From positions 1-22,921 of the forward strand of contig CBDVAK010000014.1 of NCBI GenBank assembly GCA_965371945.1: a stretch of DNA of 22,921 bases. The letters run 5' to 3'. The stretch comes from CBDVAK01 sp965371945 (GTDB taxonomy: Bacteria > Pseudomonadota > Gammaproteobacteria > Competibacterales > JAHEDQ01). Numbering within the stretch: position 1 is the stretch's first letter; each line of letters opens with the position of its first letter. Under the pieces are notes generated by a model that saw only the letters and a program-made list of their open reading frames with translations, made no database searches and had not been told where the DNA came from. Below, piece by piece: positions 6,923 through 14,250 of the stretch. The translations under genes were made by a program, and so were the position numbers.

Positions 6923-8839
6923 ATGCTTCAGGCTATTAGAGATCGTGCCACCGGCTGGATCGCCTACGGCATCATCGGACTGTTGATCATCCCGTTTGCG
7001 TTTTTCGGCATCGATCAGTTCCAGGGCGGTGGCCAGGTCGATGTTGCCGAAGTTGACGGCAACGAGATCACGCTGCAAGAGTTTCAGCGTGCCTATCAGG
7101 AGCAGCAGGCTCGGCTGCAGAACCTGCTGGGTGGCCGGTTCGACCCCTCGATGCTGGATGAAACCCGGTTGAAGCGCGATGTCCTCCAGCAATTGGTCGA
7201 CCAGCGACTCATGGTGGCGATCGCGGCCGGCGAGGGCTATCGGGTCGGGGACCGACAGATCGCGGAAACCATCCGATCGATTCCTGCCTTTCAGAACGCG
7301 GGGGCGTTCGACGATGAACGGTATCGTTTGGCGCTGCGTCGTCAGGGTCTGGTACCGGCAGCGTTCGAAGAACAGTTGCGTGCCGAGATCTCGACCGAGC
7401 AGATGAGTCGGGGAATCAGTACGACCTACAGGCCGACCCGCGCGGAGTTGAATGCGCTGCTCGAAGTGATGGAGCAGACGCGTGAAGTCGGCTTCCTGCG
7501 ACTCTCTCTCGACAGCTTTCGGCAATCGGTGGAAGTCAGCGACAGTGATTTGGAATCCTGGTTCGATGACAACCGTGACCGTTTCAGGGCGCCGGAGCGG
7601 GTCCGGGTTCAGTATGTGGAACTGGATGCCGGACGTATGGCGGAGCAATCTCCGGTCAGCGACGACGAGCTACGTGGCGAATATGAGGCGCAGATCGCAA
7701 GGTTCACCAGGGACGAGGAGCGTACCGCGTCGTATGTTCTGGTGCCGGTCGCAGCAGATGCGTCTGAGGACGATATCATCTCCGCAGGTCAGCGCATCGA
7801 CGACATTCACCAGCAACTCCGGGACGATGCTTTTGGTTTCGATGATGCGATGGCGCTCGCCGCCGACGATTCTGATGGGACACTTGAAGCTGGTGAGCTT
7901 GGCGTAGTGGCCCCTGGAATGTTGGAACCGGCAATCGAGCAGGCATTGTTCGCGCTTGATGAGGTGGGCGGGTTTACCGAGCCGGTTCGCAGCCAGTTCG
8001 GGTTTCACATCATTCACCTGGACAAGATGACGCCCGGTGAAACCAGGAGTTTCGACGAAGTTCGCGACGAGTTACGCGCCGAGATTCAAAAACGGCGGGC
8101 AGAGACTGAGTTCTTCGAGCAGGCGGAAACCCTGTCCAATATTTCTTACGAGGAGCCCGGCAGCCTGGAGCCTGTCGCCGAGGCGTTGGCTCTGACGATC
8201 TCCGAAAGCACTTGGATGACGCCCTCCCAGGGTGAGGGCATCGGCGAGCAGGCGGCGATTCGGACTGCCGCGTTCTCGGACGACATATTGCGTCAGGGAT
8301 TAAACAGCGAAGCCGTGGAGCTGGGTCCTGCGCAGCTCGTTGTGTTGCGATTGCTGGAGCATGAGGAGGCGCGGCCCAGAGAGTTTCCCGAGGTCCGGTC
8401 CGAAGTCGAGGACGCGGTGCGCAACGAACGGGCCGAACAGGAAATGAACCGCGTTGTCGAGCAGACACTCAGCGCGATGAAAGCCGGCCGGGACACGCTG
8501 GAATCTTATGCGACACCCGAGCGCGACATCTGGAACCCACCGGTGGCGGTCAAGCGCACGGGCAGCGAGCTACCGCCTGGGGTGATCGACGAAGCCTTCC
8601 GGATGCCCCGTCCGGGGGACGGTAAACCTGTCTACAGTGCTCCTGTTCTGGGCAATGGTGATCGCGCCGTGATCGAGCTCGTCGCGGTCAACAATGCGGA
8701 TCCCGACTCGGTCAGTGAAGAATCCAGACAGCGGCTGAGCGCCCAAATCGCTCAACAGTCGGGCGCCAACGAGTGGCAGTCCTCACTGCAGTCGCTGCGC
8801 TCGCGTAGCGATATCAAGACCCACCCGGACCGGCTCTAA
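6923..8839 (+). CDS. ppiD: Periplasmic peptidyl-prolyl isomerase / chaperone PpiD, membrane-anchored
   Basis: PpiD is an inner-membrane-anchored periplasmic chaperone working near the Sec translocon on newly exported proteins. The 638-residue product (623 in E. coli) has a short cytoplasmic N-terminus, one transmembrane helix at about residues 12-31 (WIAYGIIGLLIIPFAFFGID), a SurA-like N-terminal chaperone region, and a parvulin-type domain at about 262-370 ending with FGFHIIHLDKM. The C-terminal third is acidic and rich in Glu and Arg. The position after hupB and the tRNAs matches the conserved order. No strong ribosome site precedes the ATG at 6923, and no clear promoter was found, although the hupB unit is terminated just upstream. 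It converges with fabI across a 28-nt gap. Confidence 0.94.
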   Translation: MLQAIRDRATGWIAYGIIGLLIIPFAFFGIDQFQGGGQVDVAEVDGNEITLQEFQRAYQEQQARLQNLLGGRFDPSMLDETRLKRDVLQQLVDQRLMVAIAAGEGYRVGDRQIAETIRSIPAFQNAGAFDDERYRLALRRQGLVPAAFEEQLRAEISTEQMSRGISTTYRPTRAELNALLEVMEQTREVGFLRLSLDSFRQSVEVSDSDLESWFDDNRDRFRAPERVRVQYVELDAGRMAEQSPVSDDELRGEYEAQIARFTRDEERTASYVLVPVAADASEDDIISAGQRIDDIHQQLRDDAFGFDDAMALAADDSDGTLEAGELGVVAPGMLEPAIEQALFALDEVGGFTEPVRSQFGFHIIHLDKMTPGETRSFDEVRDELRAEIQKRRAETEFFEQAETLSNISYEEPGSLEPVAEALALTISESTWMTPSQGEGIGEQAAIRTAAFSDDILRQGLNSEAVELGPAQLVVLRLLEHEEARPREFPEVRSEVEDAVRNERAEQEMNRVVEQTLSAMKAGRDTLESYATPERDIWNPPVAVKRTGSELPPGVIDEAFRMPRPGDGKPVYSAPVLGNGDRAVIELVAVNNADPDSVSEESRQRLSAQIAQQSGANEWQSSLQSLRSRSDIKTHPDRL

Positions 8840-8867
8840 GGAGAAGTTCTGAGCGCGGGGCCCAGGT

Positions 8868-9653
8868 TCACTCCGCTCCGGTGACCGCCACGGTATTGAA
8901 ACCGGCATCCACGTAGGTGATTTCTCCGGTGATGCCGGAGGCCAGGTCTGAACACAGAAACGCGGCCGCGTTGCCGACCTCATCGATGGTGATGTTGCGC
9001 TTCAACGGTGCGAGGTTCGCGAAGCCGTCCAGCATTTTTCGAAAGTTGCTGATCCCCGATGCGGCCAGCGTGCGGATCGGCCCGGCCGAGATTGCGTTGA
9101 CCCGGATTCCTTCCGGACCCAACGACTGGGCCATGTATCTCACGTTGGCTTCCAGGCTCGCCTTGGCGACCCCCATGACGTTGTAGTTCGGGACGCAGCG
9201 TACCGCGCCCAGATAGGTCATCGCTAACAGAGCGCCGTTTCGGTCCTGCATCATGGCGCGGCCGTATTTCGCGAGTGCTGCAAAGCTGTACGCGCTGATG
9301 TCGTGCGCGACGCGAAAACCCTCGCGGCTGACAGCATCCACGTAGTCGCCTTTGAGTTCCTCGCCGGGCGCGAAGGCCACCGAGTGGACAATGATATCCA
9401 GACCGTCCCAGTGCTTTCCCAACTGCGCGAAGACTGCTTCGATCTGCTCATCAGCGGAGACATCGCAGGGCATGGTGATCTGGCTTCCGAAGCCATCAGC
9501 CATCTTCTCCACGCGGGCCTTGAGTCGGTCAGTCTGGTAGCTGAATGCGAGTTCCGCGCCTTCCCTGTGCATGGCATTGGCAATACCATAGGCTATGGAG
9601 CGATTGCTGGCCAGACCGACGATCAGTGCACGTTTGCCGTTGAGAAATCCCAT
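8868..9653 (-). CDS. fabI: Enoyl-[acyl-carrier-protein] reductase (NADH)
   Basis: FabI reduces trans-2-enoyl-ACP in the last step of each type II fatty-acid elongation cycle. The 261-residue protein starts MGFLNGKRALIVG, carries the NAD-binding segment GLASNRSIAYGIA, and shows the reductase pair Tyr (in PNYNVMG) and Lys (in GVAKAS) six residues apart, with a second conserved Tyr in TYLG. The C-terminal GPIRTLAASGI is diagnostic for FabI rather than FabL, FabV or FabK. The start is ATG 9653. A TTG at 9659 would crowd the ribosome site to 3 nt. It is convergent with ppiD. A possible -10 (TATGAT, 9710-9715 on the minus strand) lacks a convincing -35. Confidence 0.96.
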   Translation of the reverse strand: MGFLNGKRALIVGLASNRSIAYGIANAMHREGAELAFSYQTDRLKARVEKMADGFGSQITMPCDVSADEQIEAVFAQLGKHWDGLDIIVHSVAFAPGEELKGDYVDAVSREGFRVAHDISAYSFAALAKYGRAMMQDRNGALLAMTYLGAVRCVPNYNVMGVAKASLEANVRYMAQSLGPEGIRVNAISAGPIRTLAASGISNFRKMLDGFANLAPLKRNITIDEVGNAAAFLCSDLASGITGEITYVDAGFNTVAVTGAE

Positions 9654-9662
9654 CTGCAAGCT

Positions 9663-9668
9663 TCCTCC
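9663..9668 (-). promoter_or_regulatory. Ribosome binding site fixing the fabI start
   Basis: GGAGGA on the minus strand lies 9 nt before ATG 9653. This supports the shorter FabI that matches the family N-terminus. Confidence 0.75.
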
Positions 9669-9753
9669 GGAAAGATCAACAGATTGTAGGAGTCTGTCGA
9701 ATTCCGGGGATCATACCCGAATCCCGGTTCGCGGGTTGCCCAACGCAGCAGGA

Positions 9754-10629
9754 CTACCGGTTGTTGCCGGGATCGATACCGAGGCGGGTGGATAAGGTGC
9801 GTCCGACACTGCGATTAAGTTCCCAGGCACGGGTCACCAGCACGCGTGTTTGCTGTATGTCACCGGAGTCAGCCGAGATCTCAGCGGCGCGTGCATAGTG
9901 GTCGGCCGCCGCTGAACGATTGCCCAGGTCGACAAAAATGTCAGCGATCTCGATGTTGCCCTGCTGACTGCGAGGATAGAGGAACAACACTTGTCGATAG
10001 CTGGCCAGTGCCTGCAGAGGTCCCCGGCGTTTTCTTTCGAGGCGGGCCCGTTCCAGCATGCGCTGCTCAGCACTGTTCCGGGAGACGCCGCGGTCCGTGC
10101 CGGTTGCTGCAGCGGATGCTTGTCCGGACGGTTTGCCAATAGCCGCCGTTGAATCGGGCGCATCGGTGGAAGGGACGGCCTCGCTCTGTGTTGTCGTTGG
10201 CTCACTCGGCGGTTGCGTGGGCTGCGTGACCTTGGCCGGGAGGACGGGGGCTTCGAGGGCAAGGTCGGCCTCGGGACCAGCGCTCGAGGCCTCCTCCTGC
10301 TTCGGTTGCGGCGTCGTTTCCTCGGTCACAGTTTTGATGTCGGGTTCGCTGCCTGATGCGGGTTCGGCGGCCGGCGTCGTTGCCAGAGCGACGGTGGTTG
10401 CCTCCGGCGACAGGGTCTTGGATGCGGGTTCCCGGATGAGGGTTTCGGTATCTGTCCGGGTTGAGACGGCCACCGGTTCGCCACTATCGGCGCTGACAAC
10501 GCCTGGCTGTTGTTCGCCGGTCTGCTGCCAGTAAGTCAGCGCCAGCGTCAGCGCACCGGCCGCGGCCAGCCCTTTGGCAACGCGCCCCTTGAACCGGTCG
10601 TGATGTTGCAGTTCCTGTTCGACATTCAT
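9754..10629 (-). CDS. Membrane-anchored TPR-like protein of unknown function
   Basis: I do not recognise a named family. The 291-residue product has a short N-terminal cytoplasmic stretch (MNVEQELQHHDRFKGR), one transmembrane helix at about 17-33, and a roughly 150-residue Pro/Thr/Ala/Glu-rich low-complexity linker. Its C-terminal part, about 195-280, is helical and TPR-like, with ALASYRQVLFLYPRSQQ and ADHYARAAEISADSGD as the repeat-like segments. The likely topology is N-in with the TPR part in the periplasm. ATG 10629 overlaps the stop of the preceding gene as ATGA, so it is probably translated by coupling. An upstream in-frame start would run into that gene and was rejected. The TPR suggests a protein-protein scaffold; its role is unknown. 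Confidence 0.8.
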   Translation of the reverse strand: MNVEQELQHHDRFKGRVAKGLAAAGALTLALTYWQQTGEQQPGVVSADSGEPVAVSTRTDTETLIREPASKTLSPEATTVALATTPAAEPASGSEPDIKTVTEETTPQPKQEEASSAGPEADLALEAPVLPAKVTQPTQPPSEPTTTQSEAVPSTDAPDSTAAIGKPSGQASAAATGTDRGVSRNSAEQRMLERARLERKRRGPLQALASYRQVLFLYPRSQQGNIEIADIFVDLGNRSAAADHYARAAEISADSGDIQQTRVLVTRAWELNRSVGRTLSTRLGIDPGNNR

Positions 10630-11048
10630 TCCGTGGCACTCGCGCTCAGCCTGGCGGCTTCCGAGAGCCATGTGGCGGGATCGATACGCTGCCAGGCCTG
10701 GGCGTCAATAATGTCGCTGAGCTGTTGCTCGGTGAGCGCGGCGAGATCCGCAAACGTCGCGATACCGGCTGCCCGTAGCCGCTTGGCGAACGCAGGTCCG
10801 ATACCCTTGATGGTTTCCAACCGGCCGCTCGGTTGTTCCGGGTCCTGTGTAAGAGTGCCATGGTTCAGTTGGTCCCTGAGCTGTTCAAGCTCCTTGCGCG
10901 CGCTATCCAGGTCAGCGGACAGCAATTCAGCGCGCGTGTTGTGTTCGCTGATCGAAACGCGCTGGCGGTTCCAGAATTTGCGGTCCAGGTACCAGCCAAC
11001 CAACCAGCCGAGCAACGCGCCGACCATCAGAGCACTCACTATCGACAT
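10626..11048 (-). CDS. Membrane-anchored helix-hairpin-helix protein of unknown function
   Basis: The 140-residue product has an N-terminal transmembrane helix (about residues 3-20, MVGALLGWLVGWYLD), a charged coiled-coil-like segment (about 34-62, with DSARKELEQLRDQL), and a C-terminal helix-hairpin-helix unit at about 77-115 with LETIKGIGPAFAKRLRAAGI. That unit resembles the flap-endonuclease-like H3TH domain found in many short uncharacterised proteins. It probably binds nucleic acid or protein on the cytoplasmic face; no nuclease active site is visible. ATG 11048 has GGGGGAG 6 nt upstream, which decides the start against the longer open frame. It is the first gene of a two-gene unit with the TPR-like gene. 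Confidence 0.85.
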   Translation of the reverse strand: MSIVSALMVGALLGWLVGWYLDRKFWNRQRVSISEHNTRAELLSADLDSARKELEQLRDQLNHGTLTQDPEQPSGRLETIKGIGPAFAKRLRAAGIATFADLAALTEQQLSDIIDAQAWQRIDPATWLSEAARLSASATE

Positions 11049-11175
11049 CTTTTTCTCCCCCGGGAGCATCTGAAAACCACTTCGGTACTGCAGGTTTGTC
11101 TGTCTTTGCATCCTTCTCGCGACATTCCCGAACCCAGCCTGGCGAGGCGCTGTGACAAGCGGGCTCAGCAAGTGA

Positions 11176-11205
11176 ACTATAATATTGGAATGTACTAATA
11201 TTCAA
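11176..11205 (-). promoter_or_regulatory. Candidate sigma70 promoter of the HhH/TPR operon
   Basis: Read on the minus strand, TTGAAT (11200-11205) serves as -35 and TATAGT (11176-11181) as -10, with an 18-nt spacer. The patch is AT-rich and includes two AATATT palindromes. The predicted start near 11169 leaves a leader of about 120 nt. Confidence 0.6.
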
Positions 11206-11256
11206 GTATACCTTTGTGGTATGGCCCTGAACATTCAATCGCGGGGGACTGTTGCT

Positions 11257-11275
11257 GGAGGCTGTCCGAGAACAG
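11257..11275 (+). repeat. Left terminal inverted repeat of the MITE-like element
   Basis: A 19-bp arm, perfectly complementary to 11389-11407. Bases just outside and just inside the arm no longer pair, which defines its ends. Confidence 0.85.
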
Positions 11276-11388
11276 CGGTGGTAGCGAGGGCGAGTCAGAT
11301 TTTTCGATCATTTGAGGGGAATAGTTGTGCTATTTAACGAACAGGATCGGAACATATGGCCAATCAGGCTGGTCCGCAGTAGATCAGT

Positions 11389-11407
11389 CTGTTCTCGGAC
11401 AGCCTCC
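11389..11407 (-). repeat. Right terminal inverted repeat of the MITE-like element
   Basis: The reverse complement of 11257-11275 without mismatch. Its outer base is shared with the TAG stop codon of mltD. Confidence 0.85.
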
Positions 11408-12738
11408 TAGGCCCAGACCACCAGGCGTTTGCCTGGCCGCAGCACGCTGCTTAGCGCCAGATTGTTCCAGCGTGCAAGTGTGACGTGTGAGACTCCGAAC
11501 CGGCGTGCAATGGTCCACAAACTGTCGCCATCCCGTACCGTGTATTCGATCTTGCGGGAACTCGCCGGGGTGGTATCCCCGGCGCCACCGGCTATCCGTG
11601 TAGACTGGGGATTTCTTGGTGAGGGCACCAACAGATAGTCTCCGGCACGAATCCGGTTGCGGCTGCTCAGGCTGTTGGCCTGCTGCAGCGCACCGGTATC
11701 GACCGAATAGCGTGCGGCAATGTGACTTAGGGTTTCGCCCGAACGGATCTGATGGCGCCGCCAGGTGATGCGCTCCTCGGCGGGAAGATCCTGCAAAGCC
11801 TGCCGGAGCATCTCTGCGTTGGCAACTGGTACCAGAACCCGATGCGGTCCCTCGGGGCTGGTGGCCCAGCGTTTGTATCCGGGGTTGTAACGGTACAGCT
11901 CCTTGGTGGGCAGCCCGGCAAACTCGGCCACCAGCGTGAGATCTATCTGCCCACCCGTATCAATCGCTATCAGTGCCGGTTCGTCCGGCAACGGCGCCAG
12001 TCGGATGCCGTACGCGTCCGGTGTCGCGACGATCCGGGCAACCGCCAGAATCTTCGGCACATAGCGCATGGTTTCCGAGGGCAGTGCCAGGTTCCAGAAA
12101 TCGGTTGGCCGTCCGTTGCCGCGATTCTTCCTGATTGCTGCCCGGACCCGCCCTTCGCCCGCGTTGTAGGCCGCGAGCGTTAGCAACCAGTCACCGTCGT
12201 ACAATCCGTTGAGGTATTGCAGATAGTCCAGCGCGGCCCGCGTCGACTCGTAGACATCGCCGCGGCCGTCATACCACCAGTCCCGTTCCAAGCCGAAACG
12301 TGAACCGGTACGCGGCATGATCTGCCACAATCCCACGGCACTCTGGTAGGAGCGTGCGTGGGGCCGGAAGCCGCTTTCCACCATGGGCAACAGCGCGATT
12401 TCACCAGGAAACTGTCGTTCTTCGACCTGTTCGCCGATAAGATACAGATAGGGCCGGGCCCGTTCGCTGGCTGTCGACAGGTCCTTGGGGTGTCGCCTAT
12501 ACCGTTTGACCTCCGCATCGATGCGCGGATTGAGATTGTCGCTGAGTTGGAACCGGTCTCTCAACCGGGACCACAGATCGGCGTGAGGTGCGCCCGCTTC
12601 CGCATCGGTATGCACAGCGGTAGAACCACGAGGTTCGGGGGGCGGCTGACTCGCGGGCGAACCGCGCCCGGGGAGTCCCGAACAGGCCGACAGCAACAGC
12701 AGACAGGTGGTGGCAAAAAGACTGTTGGCTATGGACAT
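11407..12738 (-). CDS. mltD: Membrane-bound lytic murein transglycosylase D, lipoprotein
   Basis: MltD cleaves peptidoglycan glycan strands with formation of anhydro-muropeptides, acting from the outer membrane inner leaflet. The 443-residue product has a lipoprotein signal with lipobox LSAC and Cys19, a Pro-rich spacer, and an SLT (GH23) domain with catalytic Glu121 in PMVESGFRP followed by SAVGLWQIMPRTG and LAAYNAGEGRV. Two LysM domains follow at about 328-372 and 397-443. The last residue is 5 residues after the second LysM core (LRPGKRLVVWA), so the protein ends right at the edge of the MITE-like element. The ribosome site before ATG 12738 is weak. A good promoter lies about 100 nt upstream. 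Confidence 0.95.
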   Translation of the reverse strand: MSIANSLFATTCLLLLSACSGLPGRGSPASQPPPEPRGSTAVHTDAEAGAPHADLWSRLRDRFQLSDNLNPRIDAEVKRYRRHPKDLSTASERARPYLYLIGEQVEERQFPGEIALLPMVESGFRPHARSYQSAVGLWQIMPRTGSRFGLERDWWYDGRGDVYESTRAALDYLQYLNGLYDGDWLLTLAAYNAGEGRVRAAIRKNRGNGRPTDFWNLALPSETMRYVPKILAVARIVATPDAYGIRLAPLPDEPALIAIDTGGQIDLTLVAEFAGLPTKELYRYNPGYKRWATSPEGPHRVLVPVANAEMLRQALQDLPAEERITWRRHQIRSGETLSHIAARYSVDTGALQQANSLSSRNRIRAGDYLLVPSPRNPQSTRIAGGAGDTTPASSRKIEYTVRDGDSLWTIARRFGVSHVTLARWNNLALSSVLRPGKRLVVWA

Positions 12739-12845
12739 GGCTCGCTGTATATATTCCCGTGCCTGGCTCGGAACTTCGATGACGCAGTTTCTGGGCCGGT
12801 GGCAGCAATCTTATCTCGGTGTCGCGGGCTACCGGCTCCAGAAGG

Positions 12846-12874
12846 ATTATAGGTGGTCCGCGTACCGGCCTCAA
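12846..12874 (-). promoter_or_regulatory. Sigma70 promoter of mltD
   Basis: On the minus strand TTGAGG (12869-12874), a 17-nt spacer and a perfect TATAAT (12846-12851) form a strong promoter. The predicted start near 12839 leaves about 100 nt before the mltD ATG. Confidence 0.75.
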
Positions 12875-13012
12875 AATGGGATCGAACGCCTATCTCATCG
12901 CGGGTACCATAACGGTTTGCGGGAATCATGTCCCGCGCGGCCTCGGTGGCGTGTGTACAGGCTCGGGCTGGCGTGCCGGCCTGTCTATGGTCAGGGTAGT
13001 GGGAATGCACAG

Positions 13013-13783
13013 GTGAATGTGAGCAACGAGTTGGTTGCGGATTCGTCAGCATGGACAGGATTCCGAGACTGGGGCGCGAGTGCCGCAGGTCGGCGTTTTC
13101 TGCTGGCCGAGCGCGACGTATACGACCGCGTGCTGCCGAAGTTGTACGGCTACCAACTGGTACAAGTCGGGGAGCCAGGTGTCGAGGGTCTGATGAGGGC
13201 TGCCACGACCTTGCGTCGATGTATCGTCGATCCGGTCGGGAATACCCAGCCGGGCGAGTGGTGCCAGGCGTTGCCGGAGCAGTTACCGATTGCTTCGGAT
13301 TGTATCGATGTGGTGGCGATGCCGCACATTCTGGAGTTTTGTGCAGATCCGCACCAGGCATTGCGTGAGGCTGATCGGATATTGGTGCCGGAGGGCCAGC
13401 TGTTGTTGTCGGCTTTCAATCCGATTTCGTTGTGGGGTATGCGCCGCCTGGTGCAGCGTCGCGCGCCGGCGCCCTGGAATGGTCATCTGCTGGGCCACCG
13501 GCGCTGCGGAGACTGGTTGCGTCTGCTGGGATTCGAAATTCGGCAGCTGCATTACTATTTTCCTATCGGTGCATCGTTGCGGCTGCCATCTGTCACGGAG
13601 GCTGGGGGCGGTCCGCTAGAGAGGTGTTTGGCGACACTGTCCGGCGGTTACCTGCTGGTGGCCCGCAAAAAAGTGTCCACGCTGACGCCGATTCGTCCCC
13701 GCTGGATCCCGCGGCGGAGTCTGGTTTCGGCCCGTGTGATGGAACCGGTCACAAGGAGCATTCGTGTCAGAGAAGGCAGTTGA
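13013..13783 (+). CDS. SAM-dependent methyltransferase, class I-like (Methyltransf_11 type)
   Basis: This 256-residue protein resembles the methyltransferase encoded next to rnhA and dnaQ in Pseudomonas. The SAM-binding motif I is degenerate (LVQVGEPG). The later motifs are clearer: ELPIASDCIDVVAMPHILEF, then DPHQALREADRILVPEGQLLLSAFNP. The C-terminus has GDWLRLLGF and GGYLLVARKK, followed by a basic tail. The substrate is unknown. The open frame extends back to 12707 across the mltD start, but that part has no family resemblance. I chose GTG 13013 with GGGA 8 nt upstream; an in-frame GTG at 13019 is also possible. Its 3' end overlaps rnhA by 20 nt, implying coexpression. Confidence 0.8.
   Translation: MNVSNELVADSSAWTGFRDWGASAAGRRFLLAERDVYDRVLPKLYGYQLVQVGEPGVEGLMRAATTLRRCIVDPVGNTQPGEWCQALPEQLPIASDCIDVVAMPHILEFCADPHQALREADRILVPEGQLLLSAFNPISLWGMRRLVQRRAPAPWNGHLLGHRRCGDWLRLLGFEIRQLHYYFPIGASLRLPSVTEAGGGPLERCLATLSGGYLLVARKKVSTLTPIRPRWIPRRSLVSARVMEPVTRSIRVREGS
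13753..13758 (+). promoter_or_regulatory. Ribosome binding site for rnhA inside the methyltransferase gene
   Basis: AAGGAG lies 5 nt before the GTG at 13764, within the 3' end of the upstream gene. It supports the non-ATG start of rnhA. Confidence 0.75.
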
Positions 13784-14225
13784 GATGTTTACCGATGGCG
13801 CCTGCCGGGGCAATCCCGGCGTCGGCGGATGGGGCGTGTTGCTGCGCTACGGCAGCCACAGCCGCAGCTTGTACGGTGGGGAGGCGGACACCACTAATAA
13901 TCGCATGGAAATGACCGCTGCGATTCGCGGACTGGAGGCTCTCGAGCGGCCCAGCCAGGTACGATTGACCACGGATTCACAGTATCTCTTGAAAGGAGTC
14001 AGGGAATGGATGCCGGGCTGGAAGCGCAAAGGCTGGAAAACCGCTGCGGGCAAACCGGTCAAGAATGTCGACTTGTGGAAACGCCTGGACGACCTCACCG
14101 GGATTCACCGTATCGAATGGCAATGGGTGCGCGGGCACAGCGGTCATGCTGGCAACGAACTGGCAGATCAACTGGCGAACCGGGGTATCGACGAAATGCA
14201 AAGTGGCGCACCGGCCGGTTGCTGA
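13764..14225 (+). CDS. rnhA: Ribonuclease HI
   Basis: RNase HI cleaves RNA in RNA:DNA hybrids, removing primers and R-loops. The 153-residue product has the full catalytic set: Asp11 in FTDGACRGNPG, Glu49 in NNRMEMTA, Asp71 in TTDSQYL, His125 in RGHSGHAGN and Asp135 in ELADQLAN. The basic handle region (WKRKGWKTAAGKPVKN) is present, as in E. coli. The start is GTG 13764, fixed by AAGGAG, and overlaps the methyltransferase gene by 20 nt. dnaQ follows 25 nt downstream. The methyltransferase-rnhA-dnaQ order is conserved in Pseudomonas, whereas E. coli has rnhA and dnaQ divergent. Confidence 0.97.
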   Translation: MSEKAVEMFTDGACRGNPGVGGWGVLLRYGSHSRSLYGGEADTTNNRMEMTAAIRGLEALERPSQVRLTTDSQYLLKGVREWMPGWKRKGWKTAAGKPVKNVDLWKRLDDLTGIHRIEWQWVRGHSGHAGNELADQLANRGIDEMQSGAPAGC

Positions 14226-14250
14226 GCAACGGTTTGCGGAGGAAACCATC

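Larger units (their letters stand above)
11049..11406. other. Gene-free interval between the HhH gene and mltD
   Basis: This 358-bp interval holds no coding sequence I can support. From left to right it contains the ribosome site and about 120 nt of leader for the HhH gene, an AT-rich patch with a minus-strand promoter (11176-11205), and the MITE-like inverted-repeat element (11257-11407). It is markedly more AT-rich around 11172-11215 and 11295-11345 than its surroundings. Confidence 0.8.
11257..11407. mobile_element. MITE-like noncoding element with perfect 19-bp terminal inverted repeats
   Basis: GGAGGCTGTCCGAGAACAG at 11257-11275 is repeated as its exact reverse complement at 11389-11407. 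The 113-nt interior has no long reading frame, is more AT-rich than the neighbourhood, and is not itself symmetrical apart from a small AATAG/CTATT hairpin. Size, termini and lack of coding capacity fit a nonautonomous insertion-sequence derivative. I see no clear target-site duplication. The right terminus includes the last base of the mltD stop codon (TAG). An alternative is an unusually long-looped stem in the mltD 3' UTR. Confidence 0.6.

Noticed and set aside
9710..9715. TATGAT on the minus strand as a fabI -10 box
   Set aside because: No acceptable -35 at 16-18 nt spacing, so I did not call a promoter.
10058..10534. 158-codon plus-strand open frame opposite the low-complexity linker of the TPR-like gene
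   Set aside because: Antisense of Pro/Thr/Ala-rich coding DNA; it lacks a ribosome site and domain features.
12707..13012. N-terminal extension of the methyltransferase frame across the mltD start
   Set aside because: The extension has no family resemblance, overlaps mltD and its promoter region, and a better start exists at 13013.
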